Notes: generated by a model from the letters alone, not told the origin. Counted from the first letter of the stretch, positions 1 through 6,590 are shown. The stretch is 10,076 nt of DNA from Candidatus Syntropharchaeum sp. (GCA_016782355.1 JADHYP010000040.1:1-10076), one strand, 5' to 3'. A program made the numbers and translations.

Positions 1-177
1 GCGGAAGAGAAAGCGGATGGCATTTATCTCGATGCACCTCTGCTTGGCATACAAAAAATATTGGGCAAGGGAAAAGTAACGAGGAAGCTAACTGTTAGGG
101 CAACCAAAATTTCAAAGGTGGCAAGGGAGAAGATAGAAAGAGCAGGTGGGGAGGTAGAAGTAGCGAGTGGAGTGTGA
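1..177 (+). CDS. rpl15: Ribosomal protein uL15 (L15), C-terminal part, 5' end outside the window
   Basis: Frame 1 is open from the first base to TGA at 175-177 and gives 58 residues, beginning AEEKADGIYLDAPLLGIQKI. The segment LGKGKVTRKLTVRATKISK, followed by a helix and the ending AGGEVEV, is the C-terminal fold of archaeal/eukaryotic uL15, a large-subunit ribosomal protein that binds 23S rRNA. In archaea its gene usually sits at the end of the spc-like ribosomal operon just before secY, and secY starts here 12 bases after the stop. The N-terminal two thirds lie before the window. The call rests on the motif pattern together with the secY neighbour. Confidence 0.9.
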   Translation, partial: AEEKADGIYLDAPLLGIQKILGKGKVTRKLTVRATKISKVAREKIERAGGEVEVASGV

Positions 178-189
178 ATATTGCCATAG

Positions 190-1644
190 ATGACTGAGAT
201 AAGATTAAGAGATGCTTTAACACCGATTTTAAGTAAATTCCCTATGGTTGAACGCCCGGGGTGGCACGTTCATTTTAAAGCGAAGTTAGGCTGGACTGTT
301 GCCATACTCGTTCTCTTTTTTGCCCTCGGCAACGTTCCCCTCTTCGGGCTAGGTCCGGACTCACTGGACCTTTTCGGCAGGTGGCGTGCAATCTTCGCGG
401 GTGAACGATTCTCGCTGACTGCTCTTGGAATCATGCCAATCGTTGATGCTTCCATTGTCTTACAGCTTCTTGTTGGTTCGGGAATAATAAAATTGAACTT
501 GAGCGACCCCAAAGACCAGGCGTTTTACCAGAACATACAGAAACTGCTCGTTGTAGTATTCGCAGTTTTCATTAGCTTGACTTATGTCGTGGGCTTTTAT
601 AAGCCCAACCCGGAAATAGCCTCTCAGCTTGGCGTATCTTTGCAGGTCATCTCGCTCTTGCTCTTCATTCAGGTCTTCCTCGGCGGAATGCTTATATACT
701 TCATGGATGAGGTGGTATCGAAATGGGGGATAGGGTCCGGCGTTTCGTTGTTCATCATCGCCGGCGTCTCTCAAGCGATAATTACCGGTCTTATAAGTCC
801 AATCCGCGTCGGGGGATGGGCAGTGGGCGTGATACCGAGATGGATACAAATAGCGGGGCAAGTACCAGCATACGAGATATTAGAAGGAGGAATAATTTTC
901 CTTTTTGAGAATTACATGATTGCACTTATATCAACCATTGCGGTATTTTTCTTCGTCGTTTACCTCGAGAGCACGCGGGTAGAGATACCGTTGGCGCATT
1001 CCATGGCAAGAGGTGCTCGTGGCAAGTTTCCGATTAAGCTGTTATACGCAAGCGTGCTTCCGATGATCCTCGTAAGAGCGTTACAGGCGAGCATACAGGG
1101 TTTTGGACAAGTGCTTTATAAGCGCGGAATTACTATATTCGGGACGTATGACGGATATGGAAATGCAATATCAGGATTGATGTATTATCTTGACCCCATT
1201 TATAGCCCCTGGGATTGGTTCCCGGGTCTTGTGACAATGCCTCATGCGGGCTGGCAAATTGCCACGAGATTGACTATTGACCTTTCTTTTATGGTCATAG
1301 GTGGAGCGATATTCGCTCTATTCTGGATAAATACTACGGGAATGGGATCAAAGGACGTGGCATCGCAGATACATCGTTCGGGGATGCAAATCCCCGGGCA
1401 TCGGAGAAGTCCAGCAACGGTAGAGAGATTGATGGAGGGCTACATCCCGAAAATAGCGCTAATGGGTGGTGCTATCCTGGGTGTGATGTGCGTGGTTTCA
1501 AATATGTTTGGCACACTTGGGCAGGCATCCGGCACTGGCTTGCTCCTGGCGGTGAGCATTGCTTACAGGCTTTATGAGGACGTGGCATCTGAGCAGATGA
1601 TGGAGATGTTCCCGGCGATGAGAAGGTTCTTCGGCGAGGGGTAA
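190..1644 (+). CDS. secY: Preprotein translocase subunit SecY
   Basis: SecY is the channel of the Sec translocon. With SecE and Sec61-beta it moves unfolded proteins across, or inserts them into, the cytoplasmic membrane. The 484-residue length is normal for archaea. About ten hydrophobic segments are visible, near residues 31-49, 81-100, 118-136, 150-171, 183-201, 240-259, 283-305, 360-381, 418-437 and 446-462. A plug-like stretch (LFGLGPDSLDLFGRW) lies after segment 1. The archaeal SecY signatures GSGIIKLNLSDPKDQ (96-110), MDEVVSKWGIGSGVSLFI (172-189) and RGARGKFPIKLLY (274-286) are all present. The cytosolic loop before segment 9 is basic (GMQIPGHRRSP). ATG 190 has no close Shine-Dalgarno (only GGAG near 169-172), so translation is probably coupled to uL15, whose stop is 12 bases upstream. 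The adk gene that often follows secY in archaea is absent; an oxidoreductase follows instead. Confidence 0.97.
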   Translation: MTEIRLRDALTPILSKFPMVERPGWHVHFKAKLGWTVAILVLFFALGNVPLFGLGPDSLDLFGRWRAIFAGERFSLTALGIMPIVDASIVLQLLVGSGIIKLNLSDPKDQAFYQNIQKLLVVVFAVFISLTYVVGFYKPNPEIASQLGVSLQVISLLLFIQVFLGGMLIYFMDEVVSKWGIGSGVSLFIIAGVSQAIITGLISPIRVGGWAVGVIPRWIQIAGQVPAYEILEGGIIFLFENYMIALISTIAVFFFVVYLESTRVEIPLAHSMARGARGKFPIKLLYASVLPMILVRALQASIQGFGQVLYKRGITIFGTYDGYGNAISGLMYYLDPIYSPWDWFPGLVTMPHAGWQIATRLTIDLSFMVIGGAIFALFWINTTGMGSKDVASQIHRSGMQIPGHRRSPATVERLMEGYIPKIALMGGAILGVMCVVSNMFGTLGQASGTGLLLAVSIAYRLYEDVASEQMMEMFPAMRRFFGEG

Positions 1645-1662
1645 TTAAAAAACCGCTAATTA

Positions 1663-1715
1663 TTTATGCCTTTGCCTTTTAGTTTTAATACCTAAGATTG
1701 AAGAGAGGGGAGGAG
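1663..1715 (+). promoter_or_regulatory. Possible promoter and strong ribosome binding site of the FAD oxidoreductase gene
   Basis: The 75-base gap after secY is A/T rich. It holds a weak TATA-like TTTATG at 1663-1668, which would place transcription start near 1690, and a clear GGGGAGGAG at 1707-1715, four bases before ATG 1720. The ribosome site fixes the start well. The TATA assignment is tentative; T-rich bases at 1671-1690 could equally be part of a secY terminator. Confidence 0.35.
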
Positions 1716-1719
1716 AAAG

Positions 1720-3120
1720 ATGACAAAAAAGATTGTTATAGTTGGTGGCGGCATTGCCGGGATATACGTGTTGAGGACCTTGCTTGCAAGGAAGAGCGAA
1801 GTGGAAGAAGGAATGGACTTCACGGTATTAAAGCGAGAGAAAAGCGGCTGGGTATCCACTTGTGGATTGCCTTTTGCTTTGCGTGGCTGGTATGAAATAG
1901 ATAGAACGGAGATAAACAAGCCACAGTTTTTCCTCGACCAGGACGTTGATTTCAGAACCGAGACGGAAGTAACGAAACTAAATTTAGAAGAAAACAACGT
2001 AGTCCTTAAAACCGGAGAAGAGCTAAAATACGATTTTCTCGTTATAGCGACCGGGAGAAAACAATTCGTGAAAGAAACGGAACTCGAAGGCGTTTACACT
2101 TTTAATAATGAGGAGGATGCGGAAAAGATAGAAGCAGCTATGAATGTGGAGGGAGTGAAAAGCGCTTATATTCGCGGTCGTGGTATTATAGGGTTGCAAG
2201 CGGCAGCCGCTTTCTCAATAAGAGGATTAAAGACAACGGTTCATGGTGGACCGCCTTCTTTGCTGCCTGCCAGCTTAGACCCCGATATGGGCGACATGGT
2301 CAAAGAGCGGATGGAAAAAGAAGGCATAAGATTTATTCTCGATAGAAGAGAGATAACGGCTATAAAAGGACATGAGGGGAGAGCGAAATCGGTGGTGATA
2401 GGAGAAAAGGAAGAGGAGAAAGAGGCGATTCCGGCAGATATAGTTATAATCGGCAAATGGATGATTCCTGAGGTAGACCTCGCAAGGGAAGCGGATGTGG
2501 ATATAGGAGAAAGTGGGGGAATAGTCACGGATAGAGCAATGCACGTTAAAAAAGGAAGAGGGCATATAACTAACGTATATGCAGTTGGTGACTGTACGGA
2601 GGTTGTAGATGCCATCACACATCGCCCGAGACTGAATCAACTTGCATCTACTGCCGTCACTCAAGCTACGGTTATAGCTGATAACATACTTAGCGACATC
2701 AGTGAGCAACCAGGTTTGTATTCCCCTTGCGAATATTGCTTTGGACCAACAGTAGCGGACGTCGGTGGTGTCTTGATAGGTTCGGTAGGTGTTACGTCTG
2801 AAGCGGCGAGTCGCGCAGGGATAAAAACGATAAGTGGTAAGGCAACGAAACTCACAAAGGCACGATACTTCCCCGGAGCGACGCCTCTCACGTTGAAATT
2901 GATCTTCGATGCTTATACCAAGAAATTGATAGGAGCGCAAATGGTCGGCGAAGTCACTGTCGCGGAACGCGTAAACGAGTTGGGAGTTGCTATACGTGCA
3001 GGTATAACCGCGGAGGAGATGAGAAATATGGAGCGATGCTACGACCCTTCGCTGGCTTTGCTGGTAGATGTGACGATAGATGCTGCGACAGAGGCTTTGG
3101 GTATTACGCCCGTCTATTAA
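1720..3120 (+). CDS. FAD-dependent pyridine nucleotide-disulfide oxidoreductase, CoA-disulfide reductase / NADH oxidase family
   Basis: This is a 466-residue flavoprotein, a normal length for the CoA-disulfide reductase/NADH oxidase/polysulfide reductase group, which uses NAD(P)H to reduce disulfides, persulfides or O2 through one redox cysteine near the FAD. Visible parts, in order: the FAD Rossmann motif VGGGIAG (8-14); the single redox cysteine in STCGLPF (Cys48; family pattern CGLPY/F); YDFLVIATG (104-112); a second nucleotide-binding motif G153-R-G155-I-I-G158 for NAD(P)H; the FAD-ribityl motif VYAVGDC (286-292); and a C-terminal dimerisation domain from about 345 (ATPLTLKLIFDA, then GEVTVAERVN). 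Two oddities are Gln160, where relatives usually have Glu after IGL, and an extra CxxC at Cys337/Cys340. The exact substrate cannot be read from sequence. The convergent DsrE-like gene fits a sulfur-related role, but that is inference. No targeting signal is seen, so it is probably cytosolic. Confidence 0.85.
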   Translation: MTKKIVIVGGGIAGIYVLRTLLARKSEVEEGMDFTVLKREKSGWVSTCGLPFALRGWYEIDRTEINKPQFFLDQDVDFRTETEVTKLNLEENNVVLKTGEELKYDFLVIATGRKQFVKETELEGVYTFNNEEDAEKIEAAMNVEGVKSAYIRGRGIIGLQAAAAFSIRGLKTTVHGGPPSLLPASLDPDMGDMVKERMEKEGIRFILDRREITAIKGHEGRAKSVVIGEKEEEKEAIPADIVIIGKWMIPEVDLAREADVDIGESGGIVTDRAMHVKKGRGHITNVYAVGDCTEVVDAITHRPRLNQLASTAVTQATVIADNILSDISEQPGLYSPCEYCFGPTVADVGGVLIGSVGVTSEAASRAGIKTISGKATKLTKARYFPGATPLTLKLIFDAYTKKLIGAQMVGEVTVAERVNELGVAIRAGITAEEMRNMERCYDPSLALLVDVTIDAATEALGITPVY

Positions 3121-3143
3121 GCCTTTTATTTTTTATTTTTTAT
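3121..3143 (+). terminator. T-rich tract after the FAD oxidoreductase gene
   Basis: The bases after the stop are almost all T with two isolated A's (runs of 4, 6 and 6 T from 3124). Archaeal termination commonly occurs at such U-rich tracts without a hairpin. It lies in the short gap between two converging genes and faces the plus-strand gene. Confidence 0.5.
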
Positions 3144-3548
3144 TCAAAGCGTAATAACCTTCTTCGCCTTACCTAATTCTTTCAGCAGGTCTGTCAATTC
3201 AAGCTTCTGTAGTCCTTCAGGGATTTCAAATCCCGGTGGTTTACCTCCCAGGAGTTTCATCCAGGCATAGCAAGCAAATAGAGGCACACCTGCACTGTTT
3301 GCCATTTTTATCAGTTCAAAAGGGTCTGAAGAGATACCCATCCCCGCTGCATTTTTCTTTATATCTTCCGCGTAGCCTTCTAACCCCGGGGCATACCTGT
3401 ACTTCTTATCCACAAGCGCTGCCAATCCCTCTTGCATGAATACTACCGCTATATCCTCCCCCGCCTTCTTCTCATTTGTAGCGACGATAAGAGCGCTCAA
3501 ATAGGAGTTTATCGTCCCCTCCTTACAGAGTATTAAGGTTTCAGCCAT
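3144..3548 (-). CDS. DsrE-like family protein (small sulfur-relay or peroxiredoxin-type fold)
   Basis: The protein is 134 residues from the start chosen here. It has the layout of the DsrE/DsrF-like family: an N-terminal strand (ETLILCKEG), a helix and a strand (GEDIAVVFMQEGL, 30-42), then the late strand GVPLFACYAWMKLLG (87-101) with Cys93 at the place where sulfur-carrying DsrE-type proteins hold their cysteine; Cys8 is the other visible one. These proteins bind or pass on sulfane sulfur or act as small cytosolic subunits. A longer reading from ATG 3560 is possible, but ATG 3548 is preferred: GGTGAT at 3558-3553 is a perfect Shine-Dalgarno four bases upstream, and the TATA box at 3589-3582 predicts transcription start near 3560, which would leave the upstream ATG with no leader. 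It converges on the flavoprotein disulfide reductase. Family assignment is fairly firm; precise function is not known. Confidence 0.72.
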   Translation of the reverse strand: MAETLILCKEGTINSYLSALIVATNEKKAGEDIAVVFMQEGLAALVDKKYRYAPGLEGYAEDIKKNAAGMGISSDPFELIKMANSAGVPLFACYAWMKLLGGKPPGFEIPEGLQKLELTDLLKELGKAKKVITL

Positions 3549-3552
3549 TTTT

Positions 3553-3589
3553 ATCACCATCTAAAACAAGTGTTTCATCAGTTTATAAA
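3553..3589 (-). promoter_or_regulatory. TATA box and Shine-Dalgarno of the DsrE-like gene
   Basis: On the minus strand TTTATAAAC reads from 3589 to 3581, preceded by an A-rich BRE-like stretch. About 25 bases downstream lies 3560, followed by GGTGAT at 3558-3553 and ATG at 3548. The spacing gives a leader of about 12 bases with a complementary match to the 16S rRNA tail. Confidence 0.6.
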
Positions 3590-3618
3590 GTTTTTGATAT
3601 TTCGCTCCGGGACAAAGT

Positions 3619-4281
3619 CTACAAAATATTTCCAATCAGCCGCTTCGCCCACTTCAACTTCTTCTTTTTTCTCTCACTTACGTGCTTATCCTCGAAATCA
3701 AACCCTATGAGTTCTATTTCCTTCGCACCAAATTCCTTCGCCAGGAATACACACCTGTCGCCGTCCGTGAACCCGCCGAAGTTGTGCACGTCACGAAGTG
3801 GCTCGCTCTGCGTTGTGCATATCACATTCTCGTTTAATGCGGGCAATACCTTCTTCAGCATCTCTATGTTGTCACCGTGCGCATGCACCACGATTATCGA
3901 ACCAAGCTTGTTTGCATGGATTATATCCGCGACGTCCCCGTCAAGGTCGGTAACCACGAGGTCAGGTATTATGGCGTTGCGTAGAAGGACAGAAGTAGCA
4001 CCATCCGCAGCTATCACAACGTACTCACGAGAAAAGGGAAAAGCATCGAACTCCTTTTTCTTCCCCCCTATATCACGCTCCAGACAGGGTGCATTGCCAC
4101 AAATTAATACTCTTTTCCCTTTTATTAGCTTTTCTATCTCTTGTTTTACGTTTTTCCTTACCCTTCCTTTTCGGGTTATTATCTCTAATGCCACCCTCGC
4201 CGCTTCATCGTCTTTTTCTCTATCGAATCCAAAATCTTCCAATATCTTCTCGTATATCGGCGCCCAATCACTATACTTCAT
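3619..4281 (-). CDS. mptE: 6-hydroxymethyl-7,8-dihydropterin pyrophosphokinase MptE-like (DUF115)
   Basis: MptE transfers pyrophosphate from ATP to 6-hydroxymethyl-7,8-dihydropterin, an early step of tetrahydromethanopterin synthesis in archaea. It is the archaeal counterpart of bacterial FolK but has an unrelated fold. The 220-residue length fits the family. Landmarks: CGNAPCLERDI (61-71, nucleotide-binding loop), ADGATSVLL (92-100), PDLVVTDLDGD (106-116) with the acidic metal-binding cluster, HAHGDN (133-138), TTQ (156-158), NFGGFTDGDRC (167-177) and GFDF (193-196). The C-terminus is lysine rich. Start ATG 4281 has GGGAG at 4292-4288, six bases upstream. The gene is divergent from the TrkA-N/DHH gene across a 96-base gap. 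It implies that the organism makes a methanopterin-type C1 carrier. Confidence 0.93.
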   Translation of the reverse strand: MKYSDWAPIYEKILEDFGFDREKDDEAARVALEIITRKGRVRKNVKQEIEKLIKGKRVLICGNAPCLERDIGGKKKEFDAFPFSREYVVIAADGATSVLLRNAIIPDLVVTDLDGDVADIIHANKLGSIIVVHAHGDNIEMLKKVLPALNENVICTTQSEPLRDVHNFGGFTDGDRCVFLAKEFGAKEIELIGFDFEDKHVSERKKKKLKWAKRLIGNIL

Positions 4282-4377
4282 ATCAAACTCCCGTTAAAAA
4301 CCGAAAGTTTAATCAATGAAAAAGAAAGGAAAAGTTTAAAAGGACATATCGGATATTACAAAAATAAGGAAGAATAA
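4282..4377. promoter_or_regulatory. Divergent promoter region between mptE and the TrkA-N/DHH gene
   Basis: This A-rich gap serves two divergent genes. For the plus gene, TTTAAAAG at 4335-4342 is a good TATA box. It predicts a start near 4362-4365 and a short leader with AAGGAAG at 4366-4372 ahead of ATG 4378. For mptE, the minus strand reads TTTAAAC from 4340, and a second GATTAAAC from 4314. The self-complementary TTTAAA at 4335-4340 could therefore serve both directions. The plus-strand assignment is stronger than the minus one. Confidence 0.5.
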
Positions 4378-5874
4378 ATGAACGCAGAAGAAAGTAAGAC
4401 AGAGCACAAGGCGAAAGGGAAAGGTAGGACGCCACAAGTAATCTTTGGTTGTGGAAGAGTTGGCTATGCGGTGGCAAAGGAGTTGAAAGGGCGAGGGATA
4501 GAAGTTATCATCGTGGATATAGATGAGAAGAAGGTGGAACTGCTGAAGGAGGAGGATTTCATTGCTTTCGTCGGTGACATAAGCGGGTCAGAGATAATCA
4601 GTAAGGTATTAAGCGAGGGTGAGCCGGAAGCGGTTTTTGTCCTGAGCAACGACAGCGAAGTGAACAAAAAAGCGGTGAAGAATGTAAATGAAAAGTTGCC
4701 TCATGCTTATTTAGTAGTGCGAGCGGTTGGTCCGGAGGATAAAGAAGACTTAAAGGAGTTAGGCGTGGACGTGGTTTTGTCCATCCCGGATATAACGGCG
4801 AAAACATCGATAGAGTATCTGGAGAGAGTGAAGTCTCGGAGGAAAGCGAAAGAATTGACCTCAATGATAGAAGAGATAAAGGTGGGAAAGAAGGGTAAAA
4901 AGAAGTTGGGGATTGTGGTTCACGACAGCCCGGATTCGGATGCAATCGCTTCTGCTCTTGCGCTAAAGCAAATAGCAAAGCACGTGGGTGTATCTGCGGA
5001 TATATTGTATCGTGGAGAAATAGGGCATCATGTGAATCGAGCTTTTGTAAACATCTTAGGAATAGAGATGAGGAGAATAGAGCATGAGGACGAATTAAAG
5101 GAATATGCTAAGTTGGCGCTTATAGATGCCACCGTCCCGGGTGCAAACAATCCGTTGCCTTCACCTCCGGAAGGTAATGTGAATATCATCATAGACCATC
5201 ATGCGGCGAATAATAAGGGAAGCGTATATGCGGATTTTTTGGACGTCAGAACAGCGAACGGCGCGACTTCAACGATAATGACGAGGTATCTACAGGAATT
5301 GGATATACCGGTGGATAAAGTGCTGGCAACAGCACTTTTGCATGGAATAAGAACGGATACAAGCGGCTTTAAGCGAGAGACGCATCCATCAGATTTTTCC
5401 GCTGCCGCTTTTCTTCATTTAAAGGCGGATAGAGACCTTTTAGAGCAATTAGAGACGCCACCTATGTCCACAGAAATGCTGAACGTGGTAGGTGGTGCGA
5501 TATTGCACAAGAAGATAAAGGGGAGCTATTTAATCACGAATGTAGGTGCAGTGGCGAATCGGGATGCAATTCCGCAAGCTGCGGATTATTTGCTCAATCT
5601 GGAAGGAATCTCAACGGTTATCGTGATGGGACTATGCGAGGATATGGTATGCGTTTCAGGAAGGAGTAAGGACGTAAGGATGAATATAGGAGATGCGTTT
5701 GTCCGGGCATTTGGGGGGATAGGTTCCGCAGGAGGGCATGCTACGATGGCTGCCGCTCAGATCCAGCTTGGTATCTTCAGTGGAATAAAGGATAAAGATA
5801 CGATTATACAACTCGTAGAAGATGCGGTGTCAAAACGCTTCCTGTCAGTTATGAAAGAGGAAAAAAGTGAATGA
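4378..5874 (+). CDS. TrkA-N (RCK) domain fused to DHH/DHHA1 phosphoesterase
   Basis: A 498-residue two-part protein. Residues about 19-140 form a Rossmann RCK/TrkA-N domain with GCGRVG (24-29), acidic D47 at the end of strand 2 (IIVDID) and GDISG (66-70), the pattern that binds NAD(H) or another nucleotide in potassium-channel regulators. Residues about 175-495 form a DHH-family phosphoesterase: motif I HDSPDSDA (182-189), LALIDAT, the DHH triad at 273-275, HGIRTDT (322-328) and the DHHA1 signature GGHA (452-455). All expected metal-ligand positions (H182, D186, D188, D273, H274, H275, D327) are present, so the phosphoesterase looks active. DHH/DHHA1 proteins cleave short RNA/DNA, pApA or cyclic di-AMP; which of these applies cannot be told from sequence. 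No membrane segments are seen, so it is cytosolic. It stands alone, with its own promoter and hairpins downstream. Confidence 0.9.
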   Translation: MNAEESKTEHKAKGKGRTPQVIFGCGRVGYAVAKELKGRGIEVIIVDIDEKKVELLKEEDFIAFVGDISGSEIISKVLSEGEPEAVFVLSNDSEVNKKAVKNVNEKLPHAYLVVRAVGPEDKEDLKELGVDVVLSIPDITAKTSIEYLERVKSRRKAKELTSMIEEIKVGKKGKKKLGIVVHDSPDSDAIASALALKQIAKHVGVSADILYRGEIGHHVNRAFVNILGIEMRRIEHEDELKEYAKLALIDATVPGANNPLPSPPEGNVNIIIDHHAANNKGSVYADFLDVRTANGATSTIMTRYLQELDIPVDKVLATALLHGIRTDTSGFKRETHPSDFSAAAFLHLKADRDLLEQLETPPMSTEMLNVVGGAILHKKIKGSYLITNVGAVANRDAIPQAADYLLNLEGISTVIVMGLCEDMVCVSGRSKDVRMNIGDAFVRAFGGIGSAGGHATMAAAQIQLGIFSGIKDKDTIIQLVEDAVSKRFLSVMKEEKSE

Positions 5875-5878
5875 AAAC

Positions 5879-5897
5879 TTTTTTGCTTCGCAAAAAA
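5879..5897 (+). terminator. A/T hairpin just after the TrkA-N/DHH gene
   Basis: TTTTTTGC (5879-5886) pairs perfectly with GCAAAAAA (5890-5897) around a TTC loop, giving an 8-bp stem that starts five bases after the stop codon. It is likely part of the 3' end or termination signal of the upstream gene. Confidence 0.5.
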
Positions 5898-5920
5898 CTT
5901 TACTAAAAATGCTTACGCAG

Positions 5921-5957
5921 AAAACTTTTTAGAAAAAAGTTTTATCAAAAACATTTT
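5921..5957 (+). terminator. Second A/T hairpin followed by a T run
   Basis: AAAACTTTTT (5921-5930) and AAAAAGTTTT (5934-5943) form a perfect 10-bp stem with an AGA loop. A run of six T's at about 5953-5958 follows. Together with the preceding hairpin it makes a tandem terminator-like block between the TrkA-N/DHH gene and the convergent DUF424 gene. The hairpin is symmetric, so it could act on either strand. Confidence 0.5.
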
Positions 5958-5961
5958 TTCT

Positions 5962-6011
5962 CTGTCTATTTTGCTTTTTAGGAAAGCACCTCCGCTAATC
6001 CCTGTCTATTT
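5962..6011 (+). repeat. Direct repeat CTGTCTATTT, two copies 40 bases apart
   Basis: CTGTCTATTT occurs at 5962-5971 and again at 6002-6011. The second copy is part of a hairpin at 5999-6020. The repeat is short and may be chance in this A/T-rich gap, but two exact 10-base copies within 50 bases are noticeable. Confidence 0.4.
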
Positions 6012-6020
6012 ATAGAGGGA
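5999..6020 (-). terminator. Hairpin downstream of the DUF424 gene
   Basis: TCCC (5999-6002) pairs with GGGA (6017-6020) and TCTA (6005-6008) with TAGA (6013-6016), around a TTTA loop with a two-base bulge. It begins six bases past the DUF424 stop codon on the minus strand, so it is placed to cap that transcript. No T run follows on that strand, so the termination role is tentative. Confidence 0.35.
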
Positions 6021-6025
6021 AGGCT

Positions 6026-6334
6026 TTAGAATTTCACCATCTGGGCATGTGGCACGCCATCCACGGAAATTACATTGGCTTCTTCGATAAAATCGTTGTC
6101 TAATGCACATTTTATTGCTCTTTCACCTACTAAATTCGCTATGGTTGCGTGTTTCAAGGAATCCACCACTTCTCTTTCGGTTGCTTCTTTGCCTTTATAA
6201 AAACTTTCCGAGATTTTCAGGAGAAGCCCGCCTCCTTCAAAACTTTTCCCTATCAACTCCGTATCGCATACTGCTACCATTATGTCCGCGCCGAAGTTAT
6301 ACTTCTTTATGTATATCTTTTTTTGGGTGCTCAC
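6026..6334 (-). CDS. DUF424 family archaeal protein
   Basis: This 102-residue protein has the DUF424 pattern: a short N-terminal strand, then MVAVCDTELIGKSFEGG, LLLKISESFYKG, ATIANLVGERAIKCAL and the ending NVISVDGVPHAQ. The family is small, soluble, nearly confined to archaea and of unproven function; the conserved neighbourhoods seen in other archaea cannot be judged here. The start is GTG 6334, since no ATG in this frame covers the strand IYIKKY that the family includes. The only later ATG (6280) would remove it. No Shine-Dalgarno is seen before the GTG, and A/T-rich DNA (TTTATTTATT) abuts it, so the message may be nearly leaderless. The gene stands alone, converging on the TrkA-N/DHH gene and divergent from tRNA-Ile. 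Confidence 0.85.
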   Translation of the reverse strand: MSTQKKIYIKKYNFGADIMVAVCDTELIGKSFEGGGLLLKISESFYKGKEATEREVVDSLKHATIANLVGERAIKCALDNDFIEEANVISVDGVPHAQMVKF

Positions 6335-6384
6335 AATAAATAAATTATCTTAAAATTAAATTAAATTAGAGGGTAATAATTAGT

Positions 6385-6419
6385 ATAGCCATGTAGGTAA
6401 ATATACCCCTATTGGCTAT
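6385..6419 (+). promoter_or_regulatory. Concentric inverted repeats over the tRNA-Ile promoter region
   Basis: ATAGCCA (6385-6391) matches TGGCTAT (6413-6419) as an inverted repeat. Inside it TAGG (6394-6397) pairs with CCTA (6408-6411), or GGTA (6396-6399) with TACC (6404-6407), all centred within one base of 6402. The TATA-like TAAATATA at 6398-6405 sits at the centre; from it transcription would start near 6428, a few bases before the tRNA. It may be a protein-binding dyad over the TATA box or a DNA hairpin. The rest of 6335-6434 is simple A/T-rich DNA with AAATT-like repeats and no gene. Confidence 0.45.
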
Positions 6420-6434
6420 TCTCAATTTAGAAAA

Positions 6435-6509
6435 GGGCTCGTAGCTTAGTCTGGTTGGAGCGCTCGGCTGATAACCGAGAGGTCCGGAGTTCAAATCTCC
6501 GCGGGCCCA
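6435..6509 (+). tRNA. tRNA-Ile, anticodon GAT
   Basis: The cloverleaf folds completely. The acceptor stem is GGGCTCG (6435-6441) with CGGGCCC (6502-6508), including one G-T pair. The D arm is closed by GCT/AGC. The anticodon stem CTCGG/CCGAG (6463-6467, 6475-6479) carries loop CTGATAA with anticodon GAT at 6470-6472. The variable loop has five bases. The T arm is CGGAG/CTCCG around TTCAAAT. The discriminator is A6509 and the 3' CCA is not encoded. There is no intron. GAT reads the ATC and ATT codons for isoleucine. Confidence 0.97.
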
Positions 6510-6517
6510 TAAACACT

Positions 6518-6540
6518 TTTTCTTTTTAGAAAAAAGAAAA
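6518..6540 (+). terminator. A/T hairpin just after tRNA-Ile
   Basis: TTTTCTTTTT (6518-6527) and AAAAAGAAAA (6531-6540) form a perfect 10-bp stem with an AGA loop, starting eight bases after the tRNA. Its core, CTTTTTAGAAAAAAG at 6522-6536, is identical to the core of the hairpin at 5921-5943. It is probably the tRNA transcription end or a dispersed hairpin unit. Confidence 0.45.
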
Positions 6541-6590
6541 CCTGTGCTAAAAGAAAAAGTTCTTTTTGAATAATAAATATAGGATAAGAG

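Noticed and set aside
460..861. A 133-codon minus-strand frame inside secY.
   Set aside because: secY is intact and conserved on the other strand; the antisense product has no family features.
2275..2940. A 221-codon minus-strand frame inside the FAD oxidoreductase gene.
   Set aside because: Antisense to an intact flavoprotein gene; rich in Arg, Tyr, Phe and Cys, with no recognisable domain.
3707..4297. A 196-codon plus-strand open frame opposite mptE.
   Set aside because: It is the antisense of a clearly recognised MptE gene, is rich in Ser/Leu/Phe as antisense frames often are, and has no domain pattern.
4598..4978. A 126-codon minus-strand frame inside the TrkA-N/DHH gene.
   Set aside because: Low-complexity Leu/Ser/Pro antisense reading of a gene with all its motifs in place.
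6339..6368. Short AAATT-type repeats upstream of the DUF424 gene, considered as a CRISPR or origin-like repeat.
   Set aside because: The units are three to six bases of simple A/T sequence without regular spacers. They are better explained as promoter-type A/T-rich DNA.
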